From contig DF237163.1 of assembly GCA_000708835.1 (NCBI GenBank), forward strand, positions 12,673 to 76,672: DNA of 64,000 nt. The letters are read 5' to 3'. Origin of the DNA: Klebsormidium nitens (Eukaryota; Streptophyta; Klebsormidiophyceae; Klebsormidiales; Klebsormidiaceae). Under the pieces are notes generated by a model. It made no database searches and had not been told where the DNA came from. It was given only the letters and a program-made list of their open reading frames with translations. A program made the translations under genes and the position numbers. Positions 30,904-43,448 of this stretch are shown piece by piece (the stretch's first letter is position 1; every line of letters begins with the position of its first letter).

Positions 30904-33900
30904 TCAAGCGACTGTTAAATCGTCATTGTAGTACAAATGAATGACTGCCGAGAAGGTGTCCGCAGGCACGCCAAGCTCGTTGAACACGGCCGACTCGTCC
31001 GCTATTCCGTTTTCCGCCAGCGTCTTCTCCATGTCCAGCGGAACGAACAAACGGTCCGGATTGTCCGGTGTATCCCTCATCGCCTTCCACGTGTAGCTGC
31101 GGGCGTGCGCGTTCCGCTCAAGGTATCGTTCTCGAATCTCGACGATGGTCTCTTCGACCGGAACCTGAAAAGAAAGATGATTCAGTGTTTGCGGGCTGTT
31201 GATTGTAATAACTCGCTTCGGAGACGCTGTGAGTACCTCAACGCGTTGCCATGACAAAATGAAAGCAGACCTGCCGGAGCAAAAGCTTCTGATAAAATCA
31301 ATCGATCGATTTCAGTCGGTCGGAGATTCCAGACACAACGGATTAAGCCAGGTTAATGTTGGAGTGACTCTGGGTTCGGCTGACTGCCCCTTATATGATA
31401 CTCTACTCTTGCTCTTCAATGTTCAACGGAGAGCATTTGCGACTACCTTGAGTTGTTCCCTGTCGAAAGTGCCGTCCAGCTGTGCGTCTCACTCCAGATT
31501 GAAAACTAGAAAATGAACTGCCGCCTTTGAAGCGACTCGTTCATCTACTCGCATCCCTTGCTTGGAACGGTGTGCGAGCGAGCTGGACACGCACGCAATC
31601 TCTTGTTTGCACCTTTCCTTCCAGCACCCAGCGAGTAAGCCAAACGAGAACGGATCGACTACGAGCAACCAGCATAGAAGCAACTAGGTGTGTGCATGCG
31701 CTTACCTTCGGCGTTGCCGCGACAATGGACTACCTCCAAATAGGACGTGAGGCTCTGCAGTTGTCCCTCAAACAGCGTACTATCACGCGCGCTCAATCCC
31801 AACATTGTCCGCAAGGTGGAGGCAGATAAACGGAAACGGAACCGAACCGGAAACTAGAAGCGGAAGGCCGTTACCTCCATCAGGTCCTCTTGTTCCGTCA
31901 TCACGTTCTTGATGCGGACCGTTTGCAACTTTGACGACAGCCGTCCGATCCGGTACCGACGGTCCTTCCACCAGGGTACCGAAAAGTCGCCGTTCCAGGC
32001 GGAGGAGGGCCCTGCCGGGGGCACGTGAATAAAGCGACCCTGCCACACAGAATTTGTCACCGTTTTGGCACTTAACCATGGATGGGTTATGAGCTGGTTA
32101 TCCACCGAAAAGTCGCCGTTCCAAGCGGAAGAGGGTCCTGCTGGGGGCACGTGGATGAAGCGGCCCTGCCAGGGCCCTGCCACAAAGATGTCGTCACCGT
32201 TTGGCCCTTACCAATGGATGGTTATGTGCTGGTTATGGGCTGGTCAAAGGGTGGTTTTGTGGCCATATATGGGCGGTAAACAGCCCCGGAACAAGGTAAA
32301 AGCCGGGTTATTTGTCCAGTAACTTGAGTCTTAGTCCGGTAACCCGCCTGGTTAGGAGCCAGAACTTCCCGCGATGTGCAGATCAGGTACGGAAAGAGCT
32401 CAAAAGGTGGAACAAAGAGTGAGGGACGATTGGCACCCTTGCGTGAAAGATACAGCTGTAGATCAGAGCGACGGAGGCTGCAATCCTGACATGCAAATGC
32501 ATTGGGAATGGGTACGGGCTGGTGAATCCTCCTCTTGTTGCGTATGCATCGGTCCCCGTCTGTAAAGCAAGAAGCGCACAACGCTCGGATGTGACATTCA
32601 TCGCAGCATGATATTGCTATTCGAGGAGCTTACAAACAGCCCATGTAATATTTTTGTCTTATCCTGAGCCTGCTCGTAAGGCGCTGCTTACCTGTGGCAT
32701 ATAGTACATCTCCAGATTGGATTCCGGATCCACGTGCGTCTTGACGTCTCTTGTCTCTGCATCGAACCAGTGGCTGACGTCTGTCCCTGCTGCAACTAGA
32801 AGGGGGGCAGCTAGACTACCCCAGTCTTGCTCGTGAAGCAGCCGTGTGACGTCATAGACTTGGCCCAGAAGGGAAAGCCAGCAACTGTCTGCTGTTGTAT
32901 GCAAAGCCACCTGATAGGAGATGCAAATAGATGTTCGTGACTAATTCATCATGAAACTGACTCGAGAGAACTTGCAAAATTATCGTTTCAGAGACTGTGA
33001 CGTCCTGAGTGTGCTGGGGGGTGACAGCCATCAGCTCTCAGCTCTTGAAGGATACCCCTTACTTAAGACAAGGCAAAGGATAGGGCCACAAGCCTCCATC
33101 AACAAGTTACCAGCAAGAAAAAGTTGTGGGCCGGAGGTAATGATGGAGACCATGTGGCCAGGTAAATCGTCAATTCCGAAAGCAGAGGTGTCAGGCTATC
33201 TGCAGACAGGGAATTAAAAAGATTAACCTTGCCTAGGGATGATGGCCAGCGGGCATCTTTGTTGCCTTCCAAGCAAAGCGCAGCAATTGTAGCTAGCGAT
33301 TGTTCAGGACATTACCCCTTGTGTGCTGCTTCTGGGTAAGAGCCAAGAACGCGCTCTTATTCGAGCGACTTATTACAGAGAAAGTGGTAAAAAAAACAGT
33401 GATGCTCTCTAGACCGCTCCATTATTGCGTCAAGTTTTATCGCTATCAAAGATAAACGTGGTATTGACTTTACAAATTTGCCGCCATACTCTTCCATGTG
33501 CGATCTCAAAAAGCAGGGCATGCTGATTGGATATGCAAGTGATGCAATCAAAGACTCCAACCTTGCAACGGATTTTGCTGAAGCATGTTACCGCTCACAC
33601 AAGTTGACCTACCAAGAACTCATTACCATTTTTGGTTACTCATCCGACAGCTAAAGCAAGGGCCTGTAGCAACCTAAAACCACGAAGGAGAAAATGGCGT
33701 GGCAGCAGATACTGGCTCTGCCAGCTCATTGCAGCTCATTTCTCTTTTCCCTTGCACTCAATTTTTTTAAATGCTGATCCTCTGCTCACCTCTTCAGCTG
33801 TGTAGAAGAGCTTGATCGGTGGCTTTATCGCCTCCCCTGTGCTTGTCGTTTTTCCGTTTACCGGCTGCCACACCCACTTCTCATCTTCCACTGTGCTTGA

Positions 33901-33951
33901 GGCCGTCTCATTTGACGACATTCTTGATGCCTGCGTATCATTGGGTGCCAT
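30904..33951 (-). CDS. CYB5D1: Cytochrome b5 domain-containing protein 1 homologue
   Basis: Small protein of the CYB5D1 family, known from ciliated eukaryotes and linked to ciliary axonemes. The model gives 268 aa in four exons: 33790-33951, 32692-32910, 31875-32039 and 30904-31164; all phases are 0. I chose the ATG at 33951 as the first in-frame ATG after an upstream TGA. Family resemblance is clear: LFYTAEE then VALHTTADSCW, LGQVYDVT, AAGTDVSHWFD, VKTHVDPESN, RFIHVPPAGP, PWWKDRRYRIGRL, NAHARSYTWK, LAENGIADES and YYNDDL near the C-terminus. The canonical haem-binding HPGG of cytochrome b5 is absent, which I believe is usual in this family, so haem binding is doubtful. Exon 3 may start 126 bp further upstream at 32165, adding 42 residues. 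Its presence suggests that the organism makes flagellate cells. Confidence 0.9.
32040..32165 (-). repeat. In-frame 126-bp duplication of CYB5D1 exon-3 edge
   Basis: The exon-3 start GRFIHVPPAGPSSAWNGDFS at 32039 is duplicated at 32165, exactly 126 bp (42 codons) upstream, with its own CAG acceptor. The intervening sequence has no stop in frame, so the region 32165-31875 is one open frame. Splicing at the upstream acceptor gives a 310-aa isoform with the motif twice. A donor-like GTGGAT follows the upstream copy (at its GDFS), so it could also be a separate mini-exon. Confidence 0.85.
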
Positions 33952-34908
33952 CTGCGGGTGGTATCCTTTTGACAACTTCTCAGCAGCACTAGGAGCGATG
34001 CTTACATTTATTACATTGCCAGCCAGGAAGCTAGTACTAGTAGACACTTCTACACTTCACCGCAAAGCACTGCGAGATTGTGAATCCCAAGCTAAATCAA
34101 GAGTCCAGAGAATCCACTGCTCGTCTTGTGCCCACACTCCAGAGTGACTTTAGATTGCAGTGCAGTCATTATCCATCACTTTCCTTCTTAGATTTTCAAT
34201 CGCCCGCTCAGTCCGAGAAGGCTGTCTATCATGTAGCTATGGTAGCAAAGAATGACCATCACATTCAGTGAGTTCCGATGTGGAGTGAATGCGACTGTGA
34301 AATTAGATTCTACATACCTACTGTAGTACTGTGTGCCTACGCAGCTGAGCCTTAGCGTCCAGTTCTGCGGTTCAAATCACAAACTCAGACTCAGCTCTGA
34401 CTGCGCCTTGTCGCATCCAAAGTGAAAGGCGTCGATGGCTTATTCGATCCGAGCCACATGACACGCGACGGTTCTTTTCCCGACATCGTAGCAGCAGCCG
34501 TCGATTAGCTTGATCGGACGGTTCTGCTGCCTGCTTTTCCGCACTGGGCCTCTTCCACTGCATTCCGACATCACTTTCATTGATTGTGAATTCTGGATTC
34601 CAAGCTGCTCATGTCGTGGATATTTCCTTGCCTTTCGAGAGCTCTTTTCGTTTCAAGGACGTAATGTAGCATCTGCAGCGAAGGGAAGCGCTGGCTCAAA
34701 GGATCCGACAGTCAGCTCACCCGAGCGCGAGCTCTTTCAAAGAGTTTTGTGAGGTTGCACTCCTTGCTGCTTGCATTGTGGTTGCAGATTTGGCCCCACC
34801 TATTGAGCATTTTGCCTTGAGAGACTTTCTGACAATTGAGGGTGGAAAATTTGCTTCCAAGATGTTCCCCTTTCTTGGACTCATGTATAATCTGCTCTCA
34901 GAAAACTA
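33952..34908. promoter_or_regulatory. Divergent promoter interval, CYB5D1 / GT29
   Basis: A 957-bp gap between the start codons of the CYB5D1 homologue (minus) and the sialyltransferase-like gene (plus). It should hold both promoters. I see no long coding frame and no element that I can name with confidence. Confidence 0.5.
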
Positions 34909-37900
34909 ATGAAGAGCGAGGTTCACAGCCGGAGGAGGAGGAGAATTTCCGGCAGCTTCAGGCGTAGCTTGCTGGGGGCACTATGTCTAGGACTCATCGC
35001 ACTGGCCTGCATTTGCTTTACTCTGTTCTTGTTAGCAGCTCCGGATGCAAACAGCAACGAAGCACTTGGAGTAATACAACATCCAGAAGGGTGGAGTGGA
35101 CGGAGAGGCCTTCAAGACATGAGGGCGGAAAGCAGCTCTTCAGCTGAGAGAGGCGCTGACGTGGCCACTGACTTGGAGAGCAAAAGTGCAAGCCTGAGTC
35201 GAACTAAAGTGGGAGAGAAAGGAATGCGGGGGCCTGGTCGAATAAGAAGGGAAGCTGAGAGGCACTTCGGTCTTAAGGGAGTGCAAAGCGGACCTAGGAG
35301 TAGGGGTCGAGTTCTAACCTCAAGTGGCTCAAGCAGGGGCAATGTAGGTGGATTTAGAAGAGGACTGATTGGAGCTCAAATTCAGGGAACTATCCCGCAC
35401 AGACCACATGCACTAGGAGGAGGGGACAAAGATGAATTGAGAAAGGAGGTAAACCCAGCAAGTGGTTCGGTACAGGACGGAACCGAGCAGAATATGTCGC
35501 TGACTCCATCAGGTCCCAGCGTGAGTTTCACATTGCACTTTGCACCATGCTCCAAAAAGAGACAGACTTCTAGTTTCAGCTTGCAGCCTCAGCACCGCCT
35601 GTTGGACTGATTGCCCTCATCCAAGAGGGCAGAAGTACTAATGATGAGACAGTCATTTCCACTCTGCAGGCTACACACCAGTAAATTAACCCACACTTCA
35701 AAAATCAAGGGCATTGAGTCTCTCTTACTTCATATAGCTCAGGAAAGGAAGCTGCCATACATGGCTTTCCTTTGTGTCCATACATTGAAAGGATTGTACG
35801 CTTCTCCTCTCTCCTCAAGACACAGTCTGAGACCTGTACTCTTTGACTTACAGTTACCACCAGATCTATGGAGCACATTCGCTCAATTGGCCAGGCAGCG
35901 TCTCATTCTTGCTGAGCCCCGCCTGCATGAACGCCGGCACATTTCGTGCGGAGGCAGCGGGACTGTGGGCTTCCGAAGTTGGCAAGAGCTTGCACGGAGC
36001 ATACAAGGTGGGATAGACAGACACTGACGTGCCACTTTCGCAGCAAAAAGGTATAAGATATCATGACAGGAGGAAAAAGCACGCTATTTAGACCATGTGG
36101 TGCTCTTGACGGAGACTGTCTTGTACTAAAGGTAAACAATTGTAGAGCGACCTGCGAAAAAGTGATTAGACTCGGAACTTTGAAAAGGCCCCCTGGCCGA
36201 GTTGGGAGGACGATGTCAAACCGTTTGCAGGTGCATCGGAGGCTTGTAAAGAGAAGCGCGTGATTTGTGGCCTCCCTTCTCTATCAAAGAGTAACGCAAT
36301 AGAACTGAGTTCTGAGTGCTTGCAAGGTTCATTCTCCTGGTTAAGAATGCCCCGAACCACTGAATGCTGCAATCAAGAAGGATTGCAGTATTGATTCGCC
36401 GGAACAGAGGGGCTCCACCCTGCTTCTTTCTTGATTGAGTGCCGCTCCATTTCTCCACTCTAGTTCCACAACCACCACGGCTGCTGGTAGAATCTGTCGA
36501 CCGAAATGAAAATCCACAATTCCCCACCACAGAGTTCGACGTTCGATGGCCGTCGGAGGAGCCCGACTTGCGGGCCCTAGTTGCTCGGGCTCAGAACACC
36601 GTGCCAGAACTAGAGCGGCGGCCGAGCTGTGCCGTGGTAGGGAACAGCGGACGGTTGTTGCAGCACGAGCACGGGGCGGAGATCGATAAACGGGACCTCG
36701 TCATCCGATTTAACTGGGGCAAAGTGAGTTTTCCGGGTTCGCTTGTGTTGTTGATTGGAAGGAGCGATTGGTTGGATGATGAGACCGGATGTCAAGCACG
36801 CATTGGAGTCGGCTTTTGATCCTTAGCGGTTAGTGGTTTCAGAGTTTAGTCAACGTACTTGGGTTATGCGGACTTTTGGACTGTGCCCGCGCGCTGTTAA
36901 TTCTGCGCTTTGCATGAGCCCTTTAGTGGATCTGTGGTCTGTGATACCTTGAGAAGGGTGCATAATCTGGACCCGTACATTCAAAAGATTCATGACACGA
37001 CTAAAGGCAAACCGTTGCAGCGTCATCCAGACGAGCTGAAGTCGACACGTCATCTTAGGAGAGTAAAAATCCAAGACTCTGTTCAATACAGGCTTCTCTA
37101 ACGTCAAACCCCTCTTCTCAGGGTGATGCAATCTCAGCACGAAAGAACGTGCGAGAGATCTGTGGACTCAGTTTCGTCCAAATCTGACTGAACATGAGAA
37201 GGCACAGTGAAGACGACCTGACTTCAAAGCTTTGTCGTTCTGCAGACTGACGGGTACGAGAAACACGTGGGGACCAAGTCACACGTCCGCATATACAACG
37301 GACCGTACGTCTCGCAAAAACAGGTGCGTTTCATTGCTCCTTTGATCACTTTAGCTAAGTCTAGTCGTCATCCCTGAAACACTGAATGGGCCGAGCTTGA
37401 AACGCCAGCCATCTCATGGAGCGGGGAAGGAGTACGCCTACTCCAAGTTGTCCTCAAACTTGTTCAAACCGGATATCGCTCGAGGTCAATTTCTGATGAC
37501 GCTTTTAGCAGAGTAGAGCCATTCCCCTCTCGCCAGCCCGCGCTCGACCCTCACCTTTTCCTGGAATGTTACCGCCCCGTACAGCCCAGTCGTTTAAGCT
37601 GAATACTGTTGTTAATGATCTTCGCAGGAGATTCGGCATACGCTCGATCTTGCTTCGCCAGGATCTCAAAAAGTAGGAAGAAAACAAAAACCGTAACCTT
37701 TGCAGCCAGGAGAGATCACTCTCGCCGAGATCCGGGATCCGGCGCTTCGAGAGTGGGTGCGGAAGAGAAATCGGGAGGAAGCGGAGCACGCTTTCGCCTT
37801 CGATCCCGAGTTTTTGTGCCACGTGTGGGACTGGTAAGCAGCACGAGAAGCGCTCTGGTCATCAAGCTAGCATTTGGAAGGGTTCGGTTCCAAATTCACA

Positions 37901-39408
37901 ACAGGGGGAGAGTATATAATCGTTTAGAAGCGCTTGTAGCCGTACATGAGTTGGACCCACCTCTCACTCTGTTCCATATCTCTGTGACTAATCAAAAGGT
38001 AAATTTGTCGTCGTCAATTCCTCTTCATCCTTCAGGGTCAAGAAGAGCTCTAGACCAAAACTATCAGCTCCAAAAAGGCACCGGCGACAATTGTCTTGCT
38101 TTTTATCGCGGAGTCCTTTCTCAACTCAGCGCCACGCAGCTCGAGGACTTTCCAGGCTGCGTTAGTATTTGTGTATTGAAAACGGGTGTCTAAGAAGCAG
38201 TCCCCTCGAGCGACCAAACAGAAGAGTGCTCCTCTCTGACGGTCGCTCAGAAAGGCAGGTGCTCTGTAAATTTTGACGACACTCGGCCCACTCAGAACAG
38301 TGTGATACCGAAGATCCAGGTTGGGCAATGCCCTCTTTCAGCAGCGCACAGGTTCTGGAACAAGCCTAACTTCAACTCTCTGGCCGGCGTCGGCTCTGAT
38401 GTAAAGTGCACGAGAAAGGTGGCCGTCTTCCAAAAGGGTATCAACTAGCGTGCACACATGCTGTGCATAGCTGACGAAGTCCACAACAGTATTCAGCAGT
38501 TCGGATGCTATTACAAAGTCTGCCGCTAAATCCATTGGCTGGACCAAATGGTGTGACGACGTCTTTTGTGCAGGGTCGGTCGCTCGGGGGAGAAACCTTC
38601 GACGGGACTGGTGGGGGTCGTTCTCGCGCTCAACATCTGCGCATCAGTCGACGTCTTCGGATTTCATGTAAGCAGAAAGCTGCAAGCACTGCATTCTGGG
38701 CTTCAGCGACCCTGTGCGTCTGACTAAGTGGCTTATAAGTCGAATATTCGTACATGTTGCCGATGACGAACGACTCGGAGACATCTATTTGATAATCATG
38801 AGAAAACAGGAGTGAGGGCCAGACAGCTGGCGTTGATGACCAAGGTTGCACCGAAACAAATCTCGTTTGTTTCGAGGAGGCGCAGCCTTTTAAGACCAGC
38901 CATCGTATGGTCAGATGCTTTCAGTGAGGTTCGGACTCAGGTTCGGAACCGAAATCGGGCGGAAGCAGCGCTAGATTTACGGAAGCGACACCGTCTCGGT
39001 GGCCATATTAGTTGCTACTCTGCTTGCTGTAATTGCGAACTTTGCTGAGCGGCCTGATGGAAACTTTCACGAGTCTCTTTCCTTGAATACATTGCTAAAG
39101 CACTACGTTTGGCTCACAAGCGGAGTCTGAGAGCGACGTCCGTGTCAGGGACGCCGAAAGGTCAGATCCTGGCTCGCAAGCGTGGCATCCGGGAATTCGA
39201 TTGTCGTGATTCCTCTGGCATTCACATACCGCCAGAGATAATCGTTGCTCCCTCCTTACAGTACGAGGACTACTTCGACCCAAATATCCAGCCGCACTAC
39301 TACGACTGGGAACGACCGAAAGTGGGAAGAGAAAAGGCGCACCCGTTCGAGCGAGAGTACCAGCTTTATCAGCAATTGGAGTCGGCACGCATGCTTCAGA
39401 TGCATTGA
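34909..39408 (+). CDS. Sialyltransferase-like protein, GT29 family
   Basis: Golgi type II glycosyltransferase of family GT29; plant relatives (SIA1/SIA2 type) are thought to act on pectin sugars such as Kdo rather than on sialic acid. The model gives 527 aa in seven exons: 34909-35520, 35743-36007, 36464-36723, 37246-37323, 37706-37833, 38574-38667, 39262-39408. An Arg-rich N-terminus and one hydrophobic anchor (about residues 20-45) are followed by a Gly/Ser/Arg-rich stem. Sialylmotif L is at about 348-379 (CAVVGNSGRLLQ to VIRFNWGK), motif S at 455-479 (KPSTGLVGVVLALNICASVD), motif III is HYYD (491-494) and motif VS is HPFERE (506-511). All four motifs are intact, so the protein is probably active. 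Exon 2 is supported by a good acceptor and by phase, but not by conservation I can recall. Confidence 0.85.
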
Positions 39409-40273
39409 GACTGAGTAGTTATCTCAGGTGGCCAACAGTAATGTCGTTGTAACATAGCTAGATGCATATTTTGGATTAACGAACGTCAAAAAGATCTGGA
39501 GTCGTTTGTTGCGTTCGACACATGCTCGTTTTGGAGCTGGCAGCTCGTGCCACCAGTTCCAATTTCACCGGCAGCGCTCGCCCTTATATGCTGGGCGTTA
39601 TACTCCACGCGGCTCAGCTCGGGTCGTCATGCCTTGAGCTCGAGTTGACAGCACCGTCGCATGCTTTTTTGGTCGGAACGCTTACTGTGACCGTATCTTA
39701 GTGCGTTGGCTCACGACGTCCTTCGCAAGTTTCAGCATCAAAAGTTAGCTGCTTGGGGGCCCGTCCGGTGTGGAGCAGGTTGGGAATTCTAGTGTTACTA
39801 TTTTACTTACAGTAGTGGGATCCCTGAATCAGTCCATCATGGCGGAATGGCGGCCGCCGCGGGTGGCCGGGCTGATCATTTGGGATCATCGGATTTGGGC
39901 TCAGCGCTTGCCTTCCGCGGCCGCGCGCGTCCGCCGGCCCGCTGCCGGGTTTCATATATGCTTGTTGGGTTTAGCGAGGGTTTAGCTAGGGTTCTATCTG
40001 CAGCCGCGGCGCGGGCGGACAGGCCTGCCATGCCCTGGGCCTGGACCTTATAAAAGTTTGTTATGTTGAGCTGCTCAATCATCAATGTCCATGAGCAGCT
40101 AGCAATAGGACTTAGGCGCAGGCAAAAGTGGGAAACACTCTGAGAATGGGAAGGCATTTGCAGGAGCAATTTCTCTCGCGGCGCCTGTGAAAAGCGGGCT
40201 GGCAGGCGTTACGGGCTTGCCTTTCGTCGGGCCTAGCCTCCGGCTGCGCCCATCGCCGCAGGGCCCCGAAAGA
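39409..40273. other. Intergenic region between GT29 and LPP genes
   Basis: No coding region is supported. A GC-rich stretch around 39840-40030 contains GCGGCCGCCGCGG, a second GCGGCCGCGCGCG and a TTCATATATGC string. The final 130 bases are probably the 5' leader of the phosphatase gene; a frame is open without an ATG from 40187 up to the ATG at 40274. Confidence 0.45.
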
Positions 40274-43200
40274 ATGGACGAGCCCCCTGCATTTCGCGGG
40301 GAACCAGCTCATGGCGCCAGCGAGTCCTCGAGTTGGGGGCAGATCCTCAAGAAGCACATGTACGACTGGCTTGCACTGATCCTGCTTGCGGTTGGACTGG
40401 TGTTTTTGGACACCTTTGGACGGCCTTTCCACAGATATGTCCTCCCAGAAGAACTGCGGCAGCTGCGATACCCCCTGCTAGCGAATTCTGTTCCAGCGTG
40501 GGCAATCCCTGCCTATACCCTCCTGCTTCCGCTTGTTGTGTTCGGGGCGTTCTTCGCAGTGAAGAAGGACAAGCGTGATTTCCACAATGCGTTTATGGGG
40601 CTGATGGCGTGTCTGATACTGACGTCGGTAGCGACTGATTCGGTAAAACTAGCGGCGGGGAGGCTGCGGCCCGACTTCTCCTCGCGCTGTTTTCCCAATG
40701 GACAGGAGGTGAGCGCTCAATATGCACCGTTGCTGGGAGCTGTTGGGATGTACAAGGCAAATGAGATATGGAAGAAGTGGTGGGTTAAAAGGTGATCGGG
40801 CATGATTATGGTGCTTTGTATCAAAGAGCTCTGGTGATTTGAAAGTTCTTCTTGAAAATAAGCGCACAGATTTGCAGTTGGGTCAAGCTGGCAAGCTTAG
40901 ACTGTCATAGGGTGCAGATGTCTAGAGTGAAGTCCGTTCATCAGTGGTTGAAGAGCCGGTAGGAACCGAAAAGTGCGCCCGTTCAGGAAAGCTTTTTGAC
41001 CTAACAAGCTTTTCTGCGGAATATCAGACAGATGGCCTGATCGGGCAAAGGGCCCGAAGTGGGGATAGTCAAGTCCTTAGAAAGCTTTCTCTTTGCTTTG
41101 CCCGACCGTTCGGCAGACTTTCTATGAAGTGGTGATTGTTGCTTTTGTCGGGTCTAAGCTGGGCTTAGTTTGTAGTAATGCTCTACTGATAGTGGCACCA
41201 CCAGGAAAAAATGGGCAGTTCCTCTAACCTCTGCTATGACCACTGTTCTGTCACTGTTCTAAGCACTGCTCTACCCACCAGACCTCAGCAGACCACTGCG
41301 CTCACCACCTTGAACATCATCAACAGCGCGGAAACCTGGCAACAAAACTGCAGCTCCAGCTCATGCTCATCTTTTGCATGCAGTCCTTCTCAGTTCCGGG
41401 CGAACCGGCGTGCACGGGGCTTGCAAGCGATGTGATCGAAGGGCGCAAGAGCTTTCCTAGCGGACATTCTTCATGTAAGCCTGTCAGCTGCAACTGCTGT
41501 CGCTTTTCTCCTCAGTGGACTCAGTATCTCAGTCCATACACTGATGATGGACCCCCACTTTGACGCACCAGAACTATTGTATTGTTTTCTAATGTTTCCT
41601 GGTACTTCTGGCGCCTGCACTTATGAATGCATCTTGCGCCCTTGCTGCTTCTCTTCTTAGCCATTTAGAACTCCGTTATGTCAATGCGCCTAATTTGTTG
41701 ACCTCTTCATCCGGTAAATCACAGCATTTCCATAATGATACGGTTACTAATGTGAGGATTTTAGTAGACTTTAACTGTAAGCCTGCGCTCATCAAAGAAA
41801 GGGCGCTGCGTTGTCGGACATGTGTTAACGTCTTGACACCCGTACAAGAGAAGCATAGCTACAGATCAATTGCACGGACAATAATCTCAATATTCTCCAG
41901 ATTCGATATCCCTTTCTTTGTTGGCCTGCCGCTTGGTTTTCTCGACAACATCCTCTCCCGACGAATGTTCTTATAAGCACTCTTCCAACTGGTCTAAAAT
42001 CCAATATTCTGAAAGCAAGCATTCAAACGTCTCTACAGTGTCGTTTGCCGGCCTGGGCTACCTGGCACTTTACCTTGGGGGCAAAAGCGGGACCTTCCGG
42101 GGACGGTTCCAGCTTCCCACCTATGTGCCGTTCTTCCTTCCCCTGATCGGGGCTACTGTGGTTGCGGTCAGCCGAGTGAGGGACTACTGGCACCATTGGC
42201 AGGACGTTACTGTGGGGTCGCTTCTAGGTGAGCCTGTTTGAAGTGACGTCGATGTGCGGTCGTCATCAGAATGGAGTTACTTGCGCCAGATGTGCGCAGC
42301 TGATTGGACTTCACGGTTTTCTAAATGGTCAAATCTCATTCGGTCTATCTGCAAAGAAGCAGGAGCTCATGGGAGCTCCTTTGAAGCTGTTGAGTGTGAG
42401 GATATTGACAACACAGGCAGGACGTCATTGTAGATTCGCGTCTAGGTGAACCTCGTGGAAATAACGCCAGCAAATATTGGTTTACTAGGCGACTTCTCAT
42501 TCTCACGCGCAAGTTTCCTTTCGTGGGGATGACGTGTTGGTCAGCTGAGAAATAAGAGGGCGTTGCTGCATTCAATGGCAAGCGAAGTTCGTTCTCTCGT
42601 TGGGTTCCCTGAAAGGTCTGAGTAGCGGTTTCTGTGTCCGCCTCTCCGTCTGGAGCACGGATATTCAGAAGAAGACAGGAAGCAGGAGTGAGTGCCTATC
42701 CAGATGGAGTCGTCTGTTCGGACAAGGACGGATCTTTAACGTCGTTAGGAAGTCCTTGACCTAACGCCTTCTTCCAACGTCAAGTTGATTCCGCACTTCG
42801 CATTCTTTACCTCAAAGCCCAGATCGGAGCAGAGCAACCTGCCGAAGAAAGGCATTGTAAAATGACTTGGTTCCGAGGCTAAAGCTTAATTTGTCTAATG
42901 CAGGGTTTGGGCTCGCATGTTTCTGCTACCTGCAACTGTACCCGCCTCTGACTAGCGCTGCAGGTAAAACCCTCCGACTTCAGTACTCTTTTCTTTCTCG
43001 AAGGAGCGTTCAAAGGCAATGTCGAGCGACTGCTTGGATACGGGCGCTCCACTTGTAAAGCCGTTAAAACCTAGATATTATCCAAGGGATGCTTGGGAGC
43101 CGTCCCAAGAAGGATTTGCTTGTGCTACCAAATGAAAAGCCCGGAAAGAGGGAATGCAAGAGGCTCCCTGCTCTCCAACGTTTATGATTAAGAATTGATG

Positions 43201-43448
43201 TACCGGCGTTCGCCGGGCAGCAGTCTCAAAGTGGCATGCAGTTGGAAATCTAGTTACAGGTCATGATTTTCTAAGGCGTCAAGAGTAGCTTGATGCGATC
43301 AAAGGTAGATGGTTGTCTGACTGACTCTGACTGCGTTCTTTGTCCAAATGCAGCCGCTCGTCCGTTCGTAGGGCAGTCCCTCTCGAGATCCGATCACCAT
43401 ATGATCAGGCCAAGCGGGGATATTGAGATAGGAGATTCGGCAGGGTAA
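40274..43448 (+). CDS. LPP: Lipid phosphate phosphatase, PAP2 type
   Basis: Integral membrane phosphatase that removes phosphate from phosphatidate, diacylglycerol pyrophosphate and similar lipids. The model gives 289 aa in five exons: 40274-40708, 41384-41474, 42039-42227, 42904-42963, 43354-43448; phases close. The ATG at 40274 is the first in its frame. The three PAP2 motifs are complete: KLAAGRLRP (125-133), PSGH within KSFPSGHSS (170-173), and SRVRDYWHH (220-228, with His227). Several hydrophobic segments surround them (about 33-48, 72-95, 107-122, 178-188, 203-219, 240-252). Length and motif spacing match plant LPPs. The residue after PSGHSS is Leu, encoded by a codon split over intron 2, where Trp or Thr is more usual. 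The intron after exon 3 carries a decayed copy of the exon-3 donor edge. Confidence 0.92.
42195..42465 (+). repeat. Donor-edge duplication in the LPP gene
   Basis: The exon-3 end, GGCAGGACGTTACTGTGGGG through CTTCTAG|GTGAGCC at 42227, recurs at about 42413-42465 as GGCAGGACGTCATTGTAGAT through GTCTAG|GTGAACC, 218 bp away. Similarity continues past the donor for about 20 bases. The second copy retains a GT donor but carries an in-frame TAG (TGTAGA) where the first reads TGTGGG. It is decayed. Confidence 0.65.

Noticed and set aside
34016-34047. Start of CYB5D1 at 34047
   Set aside because: The codon there is GTG. The first in-frame ATG after an upstream stop is at 33951.
37628-37675. Possible decayed exon-5 edge copy in the GT29 gene (CGCAG then GAGATTCGG)
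   Set aside because: Similarity to the exon-5 start at 37706 is too weak and gapped to count as another edge duplication.
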